A stretch of 64,000 bases of DNA from Microcella indica. Its GTDB lineage: Bacteria; Actinomycetota; Actinomycetes; Actinomycetales; Microbacteriaceae. Shown here piece after piece: positions 24,988-33,485 of the stretch. How positions within the stretch are numbered: the stretch's first letter is position 1; each line of letters begins with the position of its first letter. The position numbers and the translations under genes are program-made. A model generated the notes under the pieces. It saw only the letters and a list, made by a program, of their open reading frames with translations, was not told the origin of the DNA and made no database searches. The DNA lies in assembly GCF_013414345.1 (NCBI RefSeq), contig NZ_CP058670.1, forward strand, positions 1,612,001-1,676,000. Direction: 5' to 3'.

Positions 24988-25410
24988 ATGGTCATGGGAT
25001 TCGGGGAGATCAGCGAGCTCGATACCGAGGACTGCTGGCAGATTCTCAGCGCGACCGAGCTCGGGCGCATCGCCGCGAGCGCGGGCGACTCGATCGACAT
25101 CTTCCCCGTCAACTTCGCGGTCGACGGTCACGCCATCGTGTTCCGCACCGCTCCCGGCACGAAGCTGCTCGAGCTCGCGATCAACGACCGGGTGGCCTTC
25201 GAGGTCGACGGGCACGACGAGGCCACAGCGTGGAGCGTCGTCGTCAAGGGCCGTGCCGAGCGCGTCGAGCGGCAGAGCGACATGGATGCCGCCGAGGAGC
25301 TCGGGCTCACGCCGTGGATTCCGACCCTCAAGTACCGCTGGGTGCGCATCGAGCCCACCGAGGTGACGGGCCGACGTTTCGCGCGCGGGCCGGAGCCCGA
25401 GCGGTTCTGA
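24988..25410 (+). CDS. Pyridoxamine-5'-phosphate-oxidase-fold flavin-binding protein
   Basis: 140 aa split-barrel protein: ELGRIAASAGDSIDIFPVNFAVDGHAIVFRTAPGTKL is the typical start of the small actinobacterial group that binds FMN or F420. ATG behind GGGAGGG. Ends 6 bp from the convergent anti-sigma gene. Substrate unknown. Confidence 0.88.
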   Translation: MVMGFGEISELDTEDCWQILSATELGRIAASAGDSIDIFPVNFAVDGHAIVFRTAPGTKLLELAINDRVAFEVDGHDEATAWSVVVKGRAERVERQSDMDAAEELGLTPWIPTLKYRWVRIEPTEVTGRRFARGPEPERF

Positions 25411-25416
25411 CGACCG

Positions 25417-26148
25417 TCAGGCGCCGAGAGGGCCGCGCACGATCGAATCGCCCGAGTGCGTCGGGTCGCCGTCGAGCGGCTCCAGGCTGACGTCGACGAT
25501 CGAGAAGCGCTCGAGATCGACCGAGTCGGGTACGACGAACTCGCCCTCACTGCCTTCGAGGAGCCCGAGGCTGATGAGCCCGTCGACCGCTTCCGTGAGC
25601 AACCAGACCTCGCGCACCCCGTCGCCTGTCGCGCTGGTCTCGAGGGAGACACGCAGAACGCGCTCCCCCGACGCGGTCTGCGCGAGCTCGGCCGACCCCG
25701 TCGAATCGGTCCACTGGGGCAGGGCCTCGAGCTCAGCGCTCGCGAGCAGCTGCTCGCCGAGGCGCGGTGACGCGGCGTTCCAGGTGAGCACGGCACCGAC
25801 GATGAGCGCGGCGGCCGCGGCGACGCCGATGAGTGGGGCGACGACGCGGCGTGCGCGCGACGAGCGGCGCTCGCGCGCATCGGCGAGCGACAGCACGGGC
25901 GGCGACGCAGAGGGAGCGACCTCGGCAGACAGGCCCAGTTCGCGCTGGATGCCCTGCCACACACGCGCGGGCGGCTCCTGCAGCTCTGCCTCACCGAGGG
26001 ACGAGCGAGCCACCGTGACGGTCTCCTGGAGCTCGGCGACCTCGTGGCGGCACGCGGCGCACGCCTCTAGGTGGGCGCGCTCGGACGCGCTCGTGGACTG
26101 CTCGCCGAGCGCGAGCAGGGCCGCGGTCTCCGGGTCAAGATGCCTCAT
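25417..26148 (-). CDS. Membrane-bound anti-sigma factor (RskA-like, zinc-finger)
   Basis: 243 aa. N-terminal anti-sigma domain with zinc motif HLEACAACRHEV (HX3CX2C), one membrane helix near residues 98-120 (VVAPLIGVAAAAALIVGAVL), and an outer RskA/anti-sigma-K-like domain (SAELEALPQWTDSTGSAELAQTASGERVLRVSL and DPTHSGDSIVRGPLGA at the end). It overlaps the sigma gene by 14 bp and is co-translated with it. It should hold the sigma factor inactive until a membrane signal triggers its proteolysis. Confidence 0.92.
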   Translation of the reverse strand: MRHLDPETAALLALGEQSTSASERAHLEACAACRHEVAELQETVTVARSSLGEAELQEPPARVWQGIQRELGLSAEVAPSASPPVLSLADARERRSSRARRVVAPLIGVAAAAALIVGAVLTWNAASPRLGEQLLASAELEALPQWTDSTGSAELAQTASGERVLRVSLETSATGDGVREVWLLTEAVDGLISLGLLEGSEGEFVVPDSVDLERFSIVDVSLEPLDGDPTHSGDSIVRGPLGA

Positions 26149-26773
26149 GGCTCACCTCCAGTCGTCCTCTCAGTCTCACCAGACTGCGTCTGATGTGCGA
26201 TTTCACCGTTCCGATCGGCATCTGCAGCCGTTCGGCGATCTGCGTGTGGGTCAGATCGTCGAAGAACGCCAGATGCACGACGGCTCGCGCCGTCGGTTCG
26301 AGCTTCGCCATCTCGTCCGCGATGAGGAGACGGTCGGCGAGGTCGTCGTCCGACGCCGGTGCGACCTCCTCGCGCGTGATGGCGGTGACCTCGGCCGTGA
26401 TGGTGCGCTCCCGGCCTCGTGACGCGTGCATGTCGGCGATCGTGTGCCGCGTGATGCCGACGAGCCAGGCCCCGAGGGCCGAACGATCGGGGTCGTAGCG
26501 ATGCCGCCCCTGCCACGCGGCCACGAAGACCTTCTGCGTGACGTCCTCGGCATCCGTCGCGTCGCCGAGCGACCGCACCCCGAGCGAGTACACGAGGGAT
26601 GCCCAGCGCGAGTACATCTCGGCGAGCGCCTTCTCATCGCCGGCCGCGAAGCGTCGGGCGAGTTCGACTGCGGCCTCGTCCGTCGTCGTCACCGCGGTGT
26701 ACCGCCTCTGGTCGTCCTGCCGGGTCGGGGCCGGCTCGCTCGTGCGGGCCATCGTAGCCTGCGCGGCTGTCAT
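26135..26773 (-). CDS. ECF RNA polymerase sigma factor, SigK-like
   Basis: 212 aa. Region 2 contains EMYSRWASLVYSLGVRSLGDATDAEDVTQKVFVAAW, and region 4 LTHTQIAERLQMPIGTVKSHIRRSLVRLR. The ATG at 26773 overlaps the sortase stop (ATGA) and has GGAG 8 nt upstream; a longer reading would run into the sortase gene. Partner of the RskA-like anti-sigma factor encoded next. Upstream genes in the operon (sortase, DUF4397 surface protein) are the likely targets; a clear consensus could not be identified in their promoter. Confidence 0.93.
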   Translation of the reverse strand: MTAAQATMARTSEPAPTRQDDQRRYTAVTTTDEAAVELARRFAAGDEKALAEMYSRWASLVYSLGVRSLGDATDAEDVTQKVFVAAWQGRHRYDPDRSALGAWLVGITRHTIADMHASRGRERTITAEVTAITREEVAPASDDDLADRLLIADEMAKLEPTARAVVHLAFFDDLTHTQIAERLQMPIGTVKSHIRRSLVRLRGRLEVSHEAS

Positions 26774-27405
26774 GAGACCCGCTCCGCCGTCACGATGTAG
26801 TTGTCGAGGTACTGCCCCGCCCCCCGCCAGTCGTACTCGCCGCCGCAGGTGACGAGCACCAGGTGCGGATCGCCCGTCGCGGTGAACACGCGGTCGAGGG
26901 GAACCTCGTCCTTGTCGATGCGCTCGACCGAGACGACGCGGTAATCGTGGACCGTGCCGGCATCGTCCGTCACCGAGATTGCCATTCCCTCTCGGGACTC
27001 GCGGAGACCTGCGAACGGCCCGACTCCCTCGGGCAGGGAGTCGACGTGCGCCGCAATCACGGTCGCGCCCATGCGGCTGTCGGGTGCGGACCCGTAGGCG
27101 TACCACCCGGCGACGAACGGACTGTCGGGGAGCGACATGGTGCCATCGCTCTCGATGCCGTGGGCCTCAACGCGCATGTCGATGCCGAGGTCGGGCATCC
27201 GCACTCGCGCCGGCGGAGTCGTCTTCTGCTGCAGGAGCTCCAGGGTGGACACGGTCTCGACGTCGGTGAGCACGATCGTGGTCTCGCGCGCGGAGACGCC
27301 CCGCTCCCGGACTTCTGAGGATCCGAGAGCGGAGCATCCGGAGAGAAGCAGAAGGCTGGCCATGGTGAACCCGATCGTCTGGGCCAGCCCCCTGCTTCGG
27401 CTCAT
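26770..27405 (-). CDS. Lipoprotein sortase, class F-like
   Basis: 211 aa. Transpeptidase that would attach proteins to the wall. Signal peptide with lipobox LLSGC (Cys24), which is unusual because most sortases have a plain membrane anchor. Catalytic His120 (VIAAHVDS) and Cys187 (LVTCGG) are present; Arg194 (YDWRG) is the likely third residue, although its place is not certain. ATG at 27405 has AAGGAG 11 nt upstream, and that AAGGAG overlaps the stop codon of the preceding DUF4397 gene, so the two are translationally linked. Confidence 0.85.
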   Translation of the reverse strand: MSRSRGLAQTIGFTMASLLLLSGCSALGSSEVRERGVSARETTIVLTDVETVSTLELLQQKTTPPARVRMPDLGIDMRVEAHGIESDGTMSLPDSPFVAGWYAYGSAPDSRMGATVIAAHVDSLPEGVGPFAGLRESREGMAISVTDDAGTVHDYRVVSVERIDKDEVPLDRVFTATGDPHLVLVTCGGEYDWRGAGQYLDNYIVTAERVS

Positions 27406-27420
27406 GGTCGGCACAGCTCC

Positions 27421-28275
27421 TTAGCGCTGGGCCGACACGGTCTGGCGACGCACGAGGATGCCCGCGGCGACGAGGACCATCAGGAGGAGCGCGGCTCCAC
27501 CAGCGGCCCAGCCGAAGCCGGCACCGGCGCCCTCGTCGACGAGACCCGCGTTACCGGCGGGAACGCCGTCGGGGGTCGTGAGACCACCGATGGTGAACAC
27601 GACGGCCGAGAAGGCGTCGCTGTCGGGTCCGAAGGCGTGCACGAGGATGTTCGTGCCGGCAGGGAGGACGACGTCACCGAGATCGATAGCGTCGGTCGCA
27701 CCCTCGGGGCCAGCGGTGACAGCCGGGTAGGTGGCTGCGGCGACGTCGAGGACAGCCTCGTCGGGGTTCGCGAGCGGGCCGGCGAGCTCGGTGCCGTCGG
27801 AGAAGATGTTCACCGCGCCGACGTTTGCCGTGTGGCGGACGGTGATGAGACCGTTGCCGGCCTCGCTCGTCGTCAGCTGGTTCTCGAAGACCGACACGGT
27901 GAAGTCACCGGCAGGCTCGGTCGGGTGCGCCACAACGGTGTACGACGTGCCGGCGGCGAGGGTGAGGTCGTCGTTGAACAGCTCCGAGTCGTCGGCGGTG
28001 TTCGTGATCACGACGTTGTAGTCGCCCGGTGCGAGGCCGCCGAGGGCGTCGACGCCCACGTTGGGGCTCGCGAGACCGGGGCCTGCCGCGACGCCGGGGC
28101 CGACGTCGTCGAGCGTGATGGCGCCCGAGGCGATGGTGATGTCGACCGTCGCGCCCGGGAAGGCGTGGACGATGTACACGTCGGCCGTGTCATCGGTCAC
28201 GGCGTTCGCCGGGGCCGCAAGGCCGACGGTGGCGAGGGTGGCTGCACCCAGGCCAGCGAGAATTCGATTGCGCAT
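27421..28275 (-). CDS. Secreted DUF4397 domain surface protein with C-terminal membrane anchor
   Basis: 284 aa. Signal peptide to ANAVTDD. Two DUF4397 beta-sandwich repeats (DVYIVHAFPGATVDITI..., then TVRHTANVGAVNIFSDGTELAG...), a Gly-rich linker, a hydrophobic segment (GGAALLLMVLVAAGIL) and a basic tail (VRRQTVSAQR). This end looks like a sortase sorting signal, but no LPxTG or LAxTG precedes the hydrophobic part; the nearest text is GNAGLVDEGAG. First gene of the operon DUF4397-sortase-sigma-anti-sigma; ATG behind AAGGAGG. Confidence 0.88.
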   Translation of the reverse strand: MRNRILAGLGAATLATVGLAAPANAVTDDTADVYIVHAFPGATVDITIASGAITLDDVGPGVAAGPGLASPNVGVDALGGLAPGDYNVVITNTADDSELFNDDLTLAAGTSYTVVAHPTEPAGDFTVSVFENQLTTSEAGNGLITVRHTANVGAVNIFSDGTELAGPLANPDEAVLDVAAATYPAVTAGPEGATDAIDLGDVVLPAGTNILVHAFGPDSDAFSAVVFTIGGLTTPDGVPAGNAGLVDEGAGAGFGWAAGGAALLLMVLVAAGILVRRQTVSAQR

Positions 28276-28294
28276 GGTTCCTCCTTGATCTGTG

Positions 28295-28320
28295 CCTCGC
28301 GCCGGAACGACCCGGCGAGG
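28295..28320 (-). promoter_or_regulatory. Leader hairpin of the DUF4397 operon
   Basis: CCTCG and CCGG pair with CCGG and CGAGG across a two-base bulge, loop of 6, 19 nt before the start codon. Upstream to 28405 no gene is seen; this stretch should hold the operon promoter. Confidence 0.35.
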
Positions 28321-28405
28321 CTGTCGGCGGAAGTGCCTTCACTCATCACTTCCCCAGGAGGACCCCGAACGGATGCGCTTCAACCTGGCAACCCGCTGAG
28401 AACGT

Positions 28406-28443
28406 GCGCTCAGGTGAGGATCGCGCGCTCAGGTGAGGATCGC
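28406..28443. repeat. Perfect 19-bp tandem duplication at the end of the zinc-ribbon gene
   Basis: GCGCTCAGGTGAGGATCGC occurs twice in direct succession (28406-28424 and 28425-28443). The second copy contains the gene's last codons and stop, so a copy of the 3' end including the stop codon lies just behind the gene. Confidence 0.85.
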
Positions 28444-29115
28444 GGAGTACCGCACGAGGGTGACGCCCAGACCCACGATCCACAGCACGAGGTTCACGGC
28501 TCCCGTCGCGAGACCCGCGACCGCGAAGGGGCGACCCGTCATTGCACCGCTCCGGGTCTGACGCAGACCACGACGCCCGAGCACACCGCACAGCGCGAGC
28601 AGCACGGCGTTGGCGAGGAAGAGCAGGGTCAGCGTGGTGAGGAACGGCGCCCACGCGCCCTCGGGCCGCCCCGCGTTGATCGCCTCCACCGCCTGGACGC
28701 CGAACCGGGAGGCGAGCGCATTGCCCCCGACGGAGACGAGGAGCGGCGCCACGCCCGCGAGGAGCGAGCCGACGGCTGCCCGGCTGAGGGGGGCGGCAGC
28801 GGGCACGGGAGCCGGTATGCGCGCGGGAATCGCCGTCTCGCGTGCCGCGAGCGAGGAGACGGCGGGCGCCGGCGCGGCAGGGCTCGCGGCAGTGACAGGG
28901 CTCGCGGCAGTGACGGGGCTCGCGGGCGGCGCAGCACTCGCCGGGGCGGCAGGGCTCGCCGGCATGCTCGGCGCCGCCGCAACCTCGAGCACGGGAGGAG
29001 GGGGCGCATCCTCGACGAACTCGATCTCGGGGCGCGGGGCGACAGCCGTGCCGCAACGCGTGCAGAACCGCGCGCCGTCGCGCAGGGGGCTCGCGCAGGC
29101 GATGCACGTATCCAT
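28429..29115 (-). CDS. Zinc-ribbon membrane protein with Ala/Pro-rich linker
   Basis: 228 aa. Zinc ribbon CIACASPL...FCTRCGT in the first 25 residues, an Ala/Pro/Ser-rich linker (~35-110) with internal repeats ASPVTA, then three membrane helices (~113-135, 155-180, 197-222) similar to DUF4190-type proteins. Function unknown. The linker repeat reflects 18-bp units at 28880-28915. The gene is upstream of, and on the same strand as, the DUF4397 operon but separated from it. Confidence 0.72.
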   Translation of the reverse strand: MDTCIACASPLRDGARFCTRCGTAVAPRPEIEFVEDAPPPPVLEVAAAPSMPASPAAPASAAPPASPVTAASPVTAASPAAPAPAVSSLAARETAIPARIPAPVPAAAPLSRAAVGSLLAGVAPLLVSVGGNALASRFGVQAVEAINAGRPEGAWAPFLTTLTLLFLANAVLLALCGVLGRRGLRQTRSGAMTGRPFAVAGLATGAVNLVLWIVGLGVTLVRYSAILT

Positions 29116-29334
29116 GCCTGCCCCCTGCTCCCCCGTGTCGACCCGGTGTCGGCGCTCCCGAGCATGCGATGCTCCCTGTCGGTCAGGCTAGCAACGCACT
29201 GCCCCTTGACGACCGTCCCCAAGAGGGGGACGATGATGCGTAGATCAACTCGCCGCCCAGGCGCGCCGGAGGCATCGCCCCGCCACTGGGCGGCGAGTCT
29301 GTTAACCGCGGTCTCGCCGTGCCAGCATGAGCGC

Positions 29335-29646
29335 ATGGATCGCACGATCGACTACCTGCCGCTCTTCACCCCGGTAGAGCGGCACGAGGTGCAGGACTAC
29401 CGTCGACGCACCCTCGCCGAGCGCGACCAGAGCGCGGCGGTCATCCAGACCGTCCTGCGGGTTGTCGTGATCGGTGTAGTGGTGATCGTGACGGCGGGCG
29501 TCATCGGCCCGTTCCTCGCACTCTCGATCGGCAGCGTGCTCTCGGGAGACCCCGTCGGCGTGGCCGGGCTGGCCGTACCCCTCATCATCCTGGGCGGTGT
29601 CGGCATCGCCGCCTGGCGTCTCGTGCGCGGCGCCGCGCCGCAGTAG
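29335..29646 (+). CDS. Small membrane protein, function unknown
   Basis: 103 aa: charged N terminus (TPVERHEVQDYRRRTLAERDQSAA) and two membrane helices (~40-65 and 76-95). Ends 9 bp before the next gene on the same strand, so the two form a pair. No recognised family. Confidence 0.6.
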   Translation: MDRTIDYLPLFTPVERHEVQDYRRRTLAERDQSAAVIQTVLRVVVIGVVVIVTAGVIGPFLALSIGSVLSGDPVGVAGLAVPLIILGGVGIAAWRLVRGAAPQ

Positions 29647-29655
29647 GAGCAGCGC

Positions 29656-30393
29656 TTGCGCATGCACCGCTTCGCCGAGGCGAACGGGCTCGTCTACGAG
29701 ATGGCGAGCCCGGCGCCGAACTATCCGGGCGCGATCTTCGATCAGGGGCGCTCCCGTCGCGAGAGCGACCACTTCCGCACGGCCGACGGCCGCTTCCTCG
29801 ACTTCGGCAACTACCGCTACGTGACGGGCAGCGGCAAGAACAGCACGACGCACCACTGGGGATTCCTGGCCCTGCATCTCGACCGGGCGCTGCCCCACAT
29901 GCTTCTGGACTCCCGGGCCAACAACGGGATGTTCGGCGCGAGCAACCTGCCCACGAGCTTCCGCCGCGACCAGGTGCTGTCGCTCGAGGGGGACTTCGAT
30001 CGCTCCTTCACGCTGTACTGCCCGCGCGAGTACGAGCGCGATGCGCTCTACGTCTTCACGCCCGACCTCATGGCGTTCCTCATCGACGAGGCGGCGCCCT
30101 ACGACGTGGAGATCGTCGATCGCTGGCTGTTCGTCTACGCGGCGCGACCTTTCCCCCTCGCCGACGCGCACACCTACCAGCGCCTGCTGCGCATCGTCGA
30201 CACGGTCGGCCGCAAGACGCTCTCGCAGACGGACCGCTACCGCGACGAGCGCGTGGGCGACTTCGCGCTCAATGTTGTGGCCCGACCGGGGCGCCGCCTG
30301 CGCGCGGGTGTTCCCCTCGCGACGGTCATCATCGGCGTGATCGTCGCCGCGCTCTGGGGCTTCTCGTTCTTCGGCGGTCTGCTCGGCGGATGA
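29656..30393 (+). CDS. Conserved membrane-anchored protein, DUF3137-like, function unknown
   Basis: 245 aa from a TTG start with AGGAG 6 nt upstream; an ATG two codons later is the alternative but sits 12 nt from that site. Mostly soluble (YPGAIFDQGRSRRESDHFR, FDRSFTLYCPREYERDALYVFTPDLMAFLIDEAAPYDVEIVDRWLFVYA) with one C-terminal membrane helix (ATVIIGVIVAALWGFSFF). The core resembles DUF3137-type proteins by eye. Pair with the small membrane protein upstream; ends one base before the convergent PrsW gene. Confidence 0.65.
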   Translation: MRMHRFAEANGLVYEMASPAPNYPGAIFDQGRSRRESDHFRTADGRFLDFGNYRYVTGSGKNSTTHHWGFLALHLDRALPHMLLDSRANNGMFGASNLPTSFRRDQVLSLEGDFDRSFTLYCPREYERDALYVFTPDLMAFLIDEAAPYDVEIVDRWLFVYAARPFPLADAHTYQRLLRIVDTVGRKTLSQTDRYRDERVGDFALNVVARPGRRLRAGVPLATVIIGVIVAALWGFSFFGGLLGG

Positions 30394-31644
30394 TCAGGCC
30401 CCGCGAGTCGGCGCCGTGCCGCCCTCGCGCAGCGCGTGGCGCGAGCGCGCGAGAGCTGCGAGGAGCGCCGCTTCATCGGCTCGAGCCCCGATCGCATCGC
30501 GGTCGCCGAGGATGCGCTGCCGCGCGTAGGCCAAGCGCGTCGCGTCGCGGATGAACGCCGCCATGAGCGCCGCCACCCCATGCCGCTGCGCCCACGCCTT
30601 CGCCTGCCGACGCCCCGCGGAGCTCGCGATCATCGCCACCTCCTGCGGGTGCAGCCAACCGACCGCGGCGTACTCGGCGAGCCGCTCCTCGGTGAGCCGC
30701 TTCTCCTGCCCGCGCAGCATGACGACGATGCCGACCCCGATGAGGAAGAGCGGCACCTGCACGAGGAGGTAGTAGCCGTAGAAGTCGCCGACGAAGAACA
30801 GGGCGCCGTTCCAGAAGGCGTGCAGGAGCACGGCCGGGATGAGGCCGAGCACGAAGTACCCGAGCACCCCGAACGCGCCCGTGCGCCGTGCGGCGACGCC
30901 GAGGGCGGCACCGAGGCACGCTGAGAACATGACGTGCGCGAACGGTGACATGAGCCCGCGCACGACGAAGGTCTCCACGGTCATCGCGGTCGAGCCGTCG
31001 AGGAGCGACTGCCCGAAGTAGAGGATGTTCTCGGTGAAGGCGAACCCGCCGCCCACGCACGCCGCGTACACGATGCCGTCGACAGGCCCGTCGAAGTGCC
31101 GCCGCACCGCCCAGAAGAGGATGAGCACGCCGAGGCCCTTGCCGACCTCCTCGACGATGGGTGCCTGCACGGCGGCGCCGAAGAAGTCGAAGCCGGGCCC
31201 GGGGCCGCCGACCGCCGCGACCGCGTTCTGAATCTCTGCGTCGACGGCGAGAGCGATGAGCACGCTGGCTCCCGCGCCCCACAGGAAGGCGAAGGCGAGC
31301 GCAGTGCGCGGCTCCGGCTCCCAACGGTCGATCCACCGGATGCCGAGCAGGACGATGGCGAGCGGCACGAGCGCGAGCAGACCGCCGACGACCGCGCCCG
31401 CTGTGCCGAGCGCGATGATCAGGTAGGCGAGCACGACCAGCAGCACGAGAGCGAGTGCGATGAACCCGAGAACAGCGAGCACGACCAGGAACGGATTCGT
31501 ACGCCGCGGGGCGACGGCGAAGCCGGGCTGCGCGACGCTCGCCGCCTCCGTTCGCACCGACTCGGGTGCGCGCGAGACCTCGGGGGCGGGCGCTCGCCCC
31601 TGCCCGGTCGCGGTGTAGTCGGGCAGTCGACGAGACTCGGTCAT
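30394..31644 (-). CDS. PrsW family intramembrane metalloprotease
   Basis: 416 aa. N-terminal cytoplasmic Pro/Ala-rich segment, then about eight membrane helices. The four PrsW motifs are visible: VEEVGK (EExxK), GFAFTENILYF (FxxxEN), SPFAHVMFSA (HxxFS) and HAFWNG. PrsW of Bacillus cleaves the anti-sigma factor RsiW; a membrane anti-sigma factor is encoded 4 kb away (25417), which makes it a conceivable substrate, without proof. TACAGT (31657-31652) 7 nt before the ATG predicts a leaderless transcript. A C-terminal helical cytoplasmic tail of ~100 residues is longer than in RsiW-cleaving PrsW. Confidence 0.92.
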   Translation of the reverse strand: MTESRRLPDYTATGQGRAPAPEVSRAPESVRTEAASVAQPGFAVAPRRTNPFLVVLAVLGFIALALVLLVVLAYLIIALGTAGAVVGGLLALVPLAIVLLGIRWIDRWEPEPRTALAFAFLWGAGASVLIALAVDAEIQNAVAAVGGPGPGFDFFGAAVQAPIVEEVGKGLGVLILFWAVRRHFDGPVDGIVYAACVGGGFAFTENILYFGQSLLDGSTAMTVETFVVRGLMSPFAHVMFSACLGAALGVAARRTGAFGVLGYFVLGLIPAVLLHAFWNGALFFVGDFYGYYLLVQVPLFLIGVGIVVMLRGQEKRLTEERLAEYAAVGWLHPQEVAMIASSAGRRQAKAWAQRHGVAALMAAFIRDATRLAYARQRILGDRDAIGARADEAALLAALARSRHALREGGTAPTRGA

Positions 31645-31740
31645 GTGCGCCACTGTAGCCGTGCACATGACTCTCGACCGGTCGACAGTCGTGTCCGATT
31701 CCCGCTGGTGCGCGGCCAGCGCACCTGCCACGCTGGCACC

Positions 31741-33213
31741 GTGCCCTCCCTCGACCACGACCGCTGCTATCGAGTTCTCGCCGCGCGCGACGCACGATTC
31801 GACGGGCAGTTCATCGCCGGTGTGCACTCGACGGGAATCTACTGCCGGCCCAGCTGCCCCGCGATGACGCCTCGTGAGCACAACGTGCGCTTCTACCCGA
31901 CGGCGGCCGCTGCGCACGAGGCCGGTCTGCGGGCCTGCAAGCGCTGCCAGCCCGACGCGACCCCCGGCAACCCGCAGTGGAACCTGCGCGACGATCTCGT
32001 GGGGCGCGCGATGCGGCTCATCCTCGACGGCGTGATCGAGCGTGATGGCGTCCCAGGCCTCGCCGCGCACCTCGGCTACAGCCCGCGCCATCTCACGCGC
32101 GTCATGACGGCGGAGCTCGGCGCCGGCCCGCTCGCTCTCGCCCGCGCGCACCGCGCCGAGACGGCCCGCACGCTGCTCGCCGGCACCGATCTGCCCGCCG
32201 CCCAGGTGGCGTTCGCGAGCGGGTTCCGCAGCATCCGGCAGTTCAACGACACCGTGCGGGAGGTCTACGACCTGACCCCGAGCGCGCTGCGCTCCCTCGC
32301 ACGCCGGGAGTCCCGCCCCGCGACAGAGGCGGGTGACGGCACCGGCACGACCGTCACGCTGCGCCTCGCCGCTCGCGCACCCTTCGACGGCACTGGTGCT
32401 CTGAGCTACCTCGCCGACCACGCGGTGCCGGGGGTCGAGCGGGTCACCGACGACGGCATCGAGCGCTGGGTGCGCCTGCCCGGCGGTCTCGCCCACGTGC
32501 ACGTGCGTCTCGACGTCGAGCGCCCCGGCGTGCGCTGCACGGCGACGCTCGCTTCGCTCCAGGATGTCGGGCCGCTCACCGCGCGCGTGCGCCGCTGGTT
32601 CGATCTGGACGCCGACGCGACCGCGATCGACGAGTCTCTGGCTCGGGATGCCCTGCTCGCGCCCCTCGTCGCCGCCGTGCCGGGCATCCGTCTCCCGGGA
32701 GGGCTCGACCCTGCCGAGACCCTGCTGCGCACGATGGTCGGCCAGCAGATCTCCCTCGCCGCCGCGCGCACGGTGCTCGGGCGGATCGCCGCCGAGGTCG
32801 CCGCGCTCGACGGCCATCCCGCCGCCGATGGCGCACTGCTGCCCTTCCCGACGGCCGCGCAGCTCGCCGAGCACGGCGCCCACGTGCTGCGCGGCCCAGC
32901 ACCGCGCGTGCGGTCGGTCATCGCCGTGAGCCAGGCGCTCACGACGGGCGATCTCGTGCTCGACGTCGGGCTCTCCGCGAGCGAGCTGCGCGCACGGCTG
33001 CTCGCGCAGCCCGGCATCGGGCCGTGGACGGCCGACTACGTGACCATGCGCGTGCTGGGCGCGCCGGACATCCTGCTCGCGAGCGATCTCGTGCTGCTCG
33101 CCGCGCTGCGCCGACGCGGGCTCGCGGCCACGCCGAGCGAGGCCGCGGCGCTCGGCGAGCGCTGGGCCCCCTGGCGCAGCTACGCGACGCTGCACCTGTG
33201 GCGCGCCCGGTAG
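31741..33213 (+). CDS. Ada/AlkA fusion: alkylation sensor-regulator with 3-methyladenine DNA glycosylase
   Basis: 490 aa. Residues 1-75 are the Ada metal-binding/methyl-acceptor domain with zinc cysteines 35, 39, 66 and 69 (YCRPSCPA, ACKRCQP; Cys35 is the methyl acceptor position), residues ~95-190 an AraC-type HTH domain (VPGLAAHLGYSPRHLTRVM, AFASGFRSIRQFNDTVRE), residues ~200-490 an AlkA glycosylase with HhH motif LAQPGIGPWTADYV and catalytic Asp in ILLASDLVLL. It removes alkylated bases and probably activates its own gene when methylated. No separate Ogt domain is fused. Confidence 0.95.
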   Translation: MPSLDHDRCYRVLAARDARFDGQFIAGVHSTGIYCRPSCPAMTPREHNVRFYPTAAAAHEAGLRACKRCQPDATPGNPQWNLRDDLVGRAMRLILDGVIERDGVPGLAAHLGYSPRHLTRVMTAELGAGPLALARAHRAETARTLLAGTDLPAAQVAFASGFRSIRQFNDTVREVYDLTPSALRSLARRESRPATEAGDGTGTTVTLRLAARAPFDGTGALSYLADHAVPGVERVTDDGIERWVRLPGGLAHVHVRLDVERPGVRCTATLASLQDVGPLTARVRRWFDLDADATAIDESLARDALLAPLVAAVPGIRLPGGLDPAETLLRTMVGQQISLAAARTVLGRIAAEVAALDGHPAADGALLPFPTAAQLAEHGAHVLRGPAPRVRSVIAVSQALTTGDLVLDVGLSASELRARLLAQPGIGPWTADYVTMRVLGAPDILLASDLVLLAALRRRGLAATPSEAAALGERWAPWRSYATLHLWRAR

Positions 33214-33305
33214 GTCGGGTGGCGCGCGGCGCGAGGGCCGAGCACAATGGTGCGCACGCCGGCCCCGGCGTCTCGAGGAGCACCCCACCCGAGCGGGAGG
33301 ACAGC

Positions 33306-33470
33306 ATGGACCGCGAGTACGAGCCGAACAGCGACGACGAGCGCGAGGTCGATCTCGACGCGAGCGAGGAGACTCTGCCGCCGCCGACGATCGATCCGGA
33401 CGAGCGCGTCGAGCGCCCGGAGGTCGAGCCAGACGAGCGGCCGGTCGACGAGGACGACCGGCCGGCCTGA
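33306..33470 (+). CDS. Small acidic protein, function unknown
   Basis: 54 aa, about 40 percent Asp/Glu, with repeated short units (DPDERVERPEVEPDERPVDEDDRP). Probably disordered. ATG behind GGGAGGAC. Lies between the Ada/AlkA gene and the convergent aspA end. Composition rather than homology supports it, so existence is moderately certain. Confidence 0.55.
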   Translation: MDREYEPNSDDEREVDLDASEETLPPPTIDPDERVERPEVEPDERPVDEDDRPA

Positions 33471-33485
33471 GCGGACCGCCGCGCC

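Noticed and set aside
27421-28275. LPxTG sorting signal in the DUF4397 protein
   Set aside because: No LPxTG, LAxTG or close variant precedes the hydrophobic segment.
28276-28405. Consensus ECF sigma promoter (GCATCC-like) before the DUF4397 operon
   Set aside because: A GCATCC is present on the minus strand, but no convincing -10 lies at 16-19 bp, and GCATCC is common in this DNA by chance.
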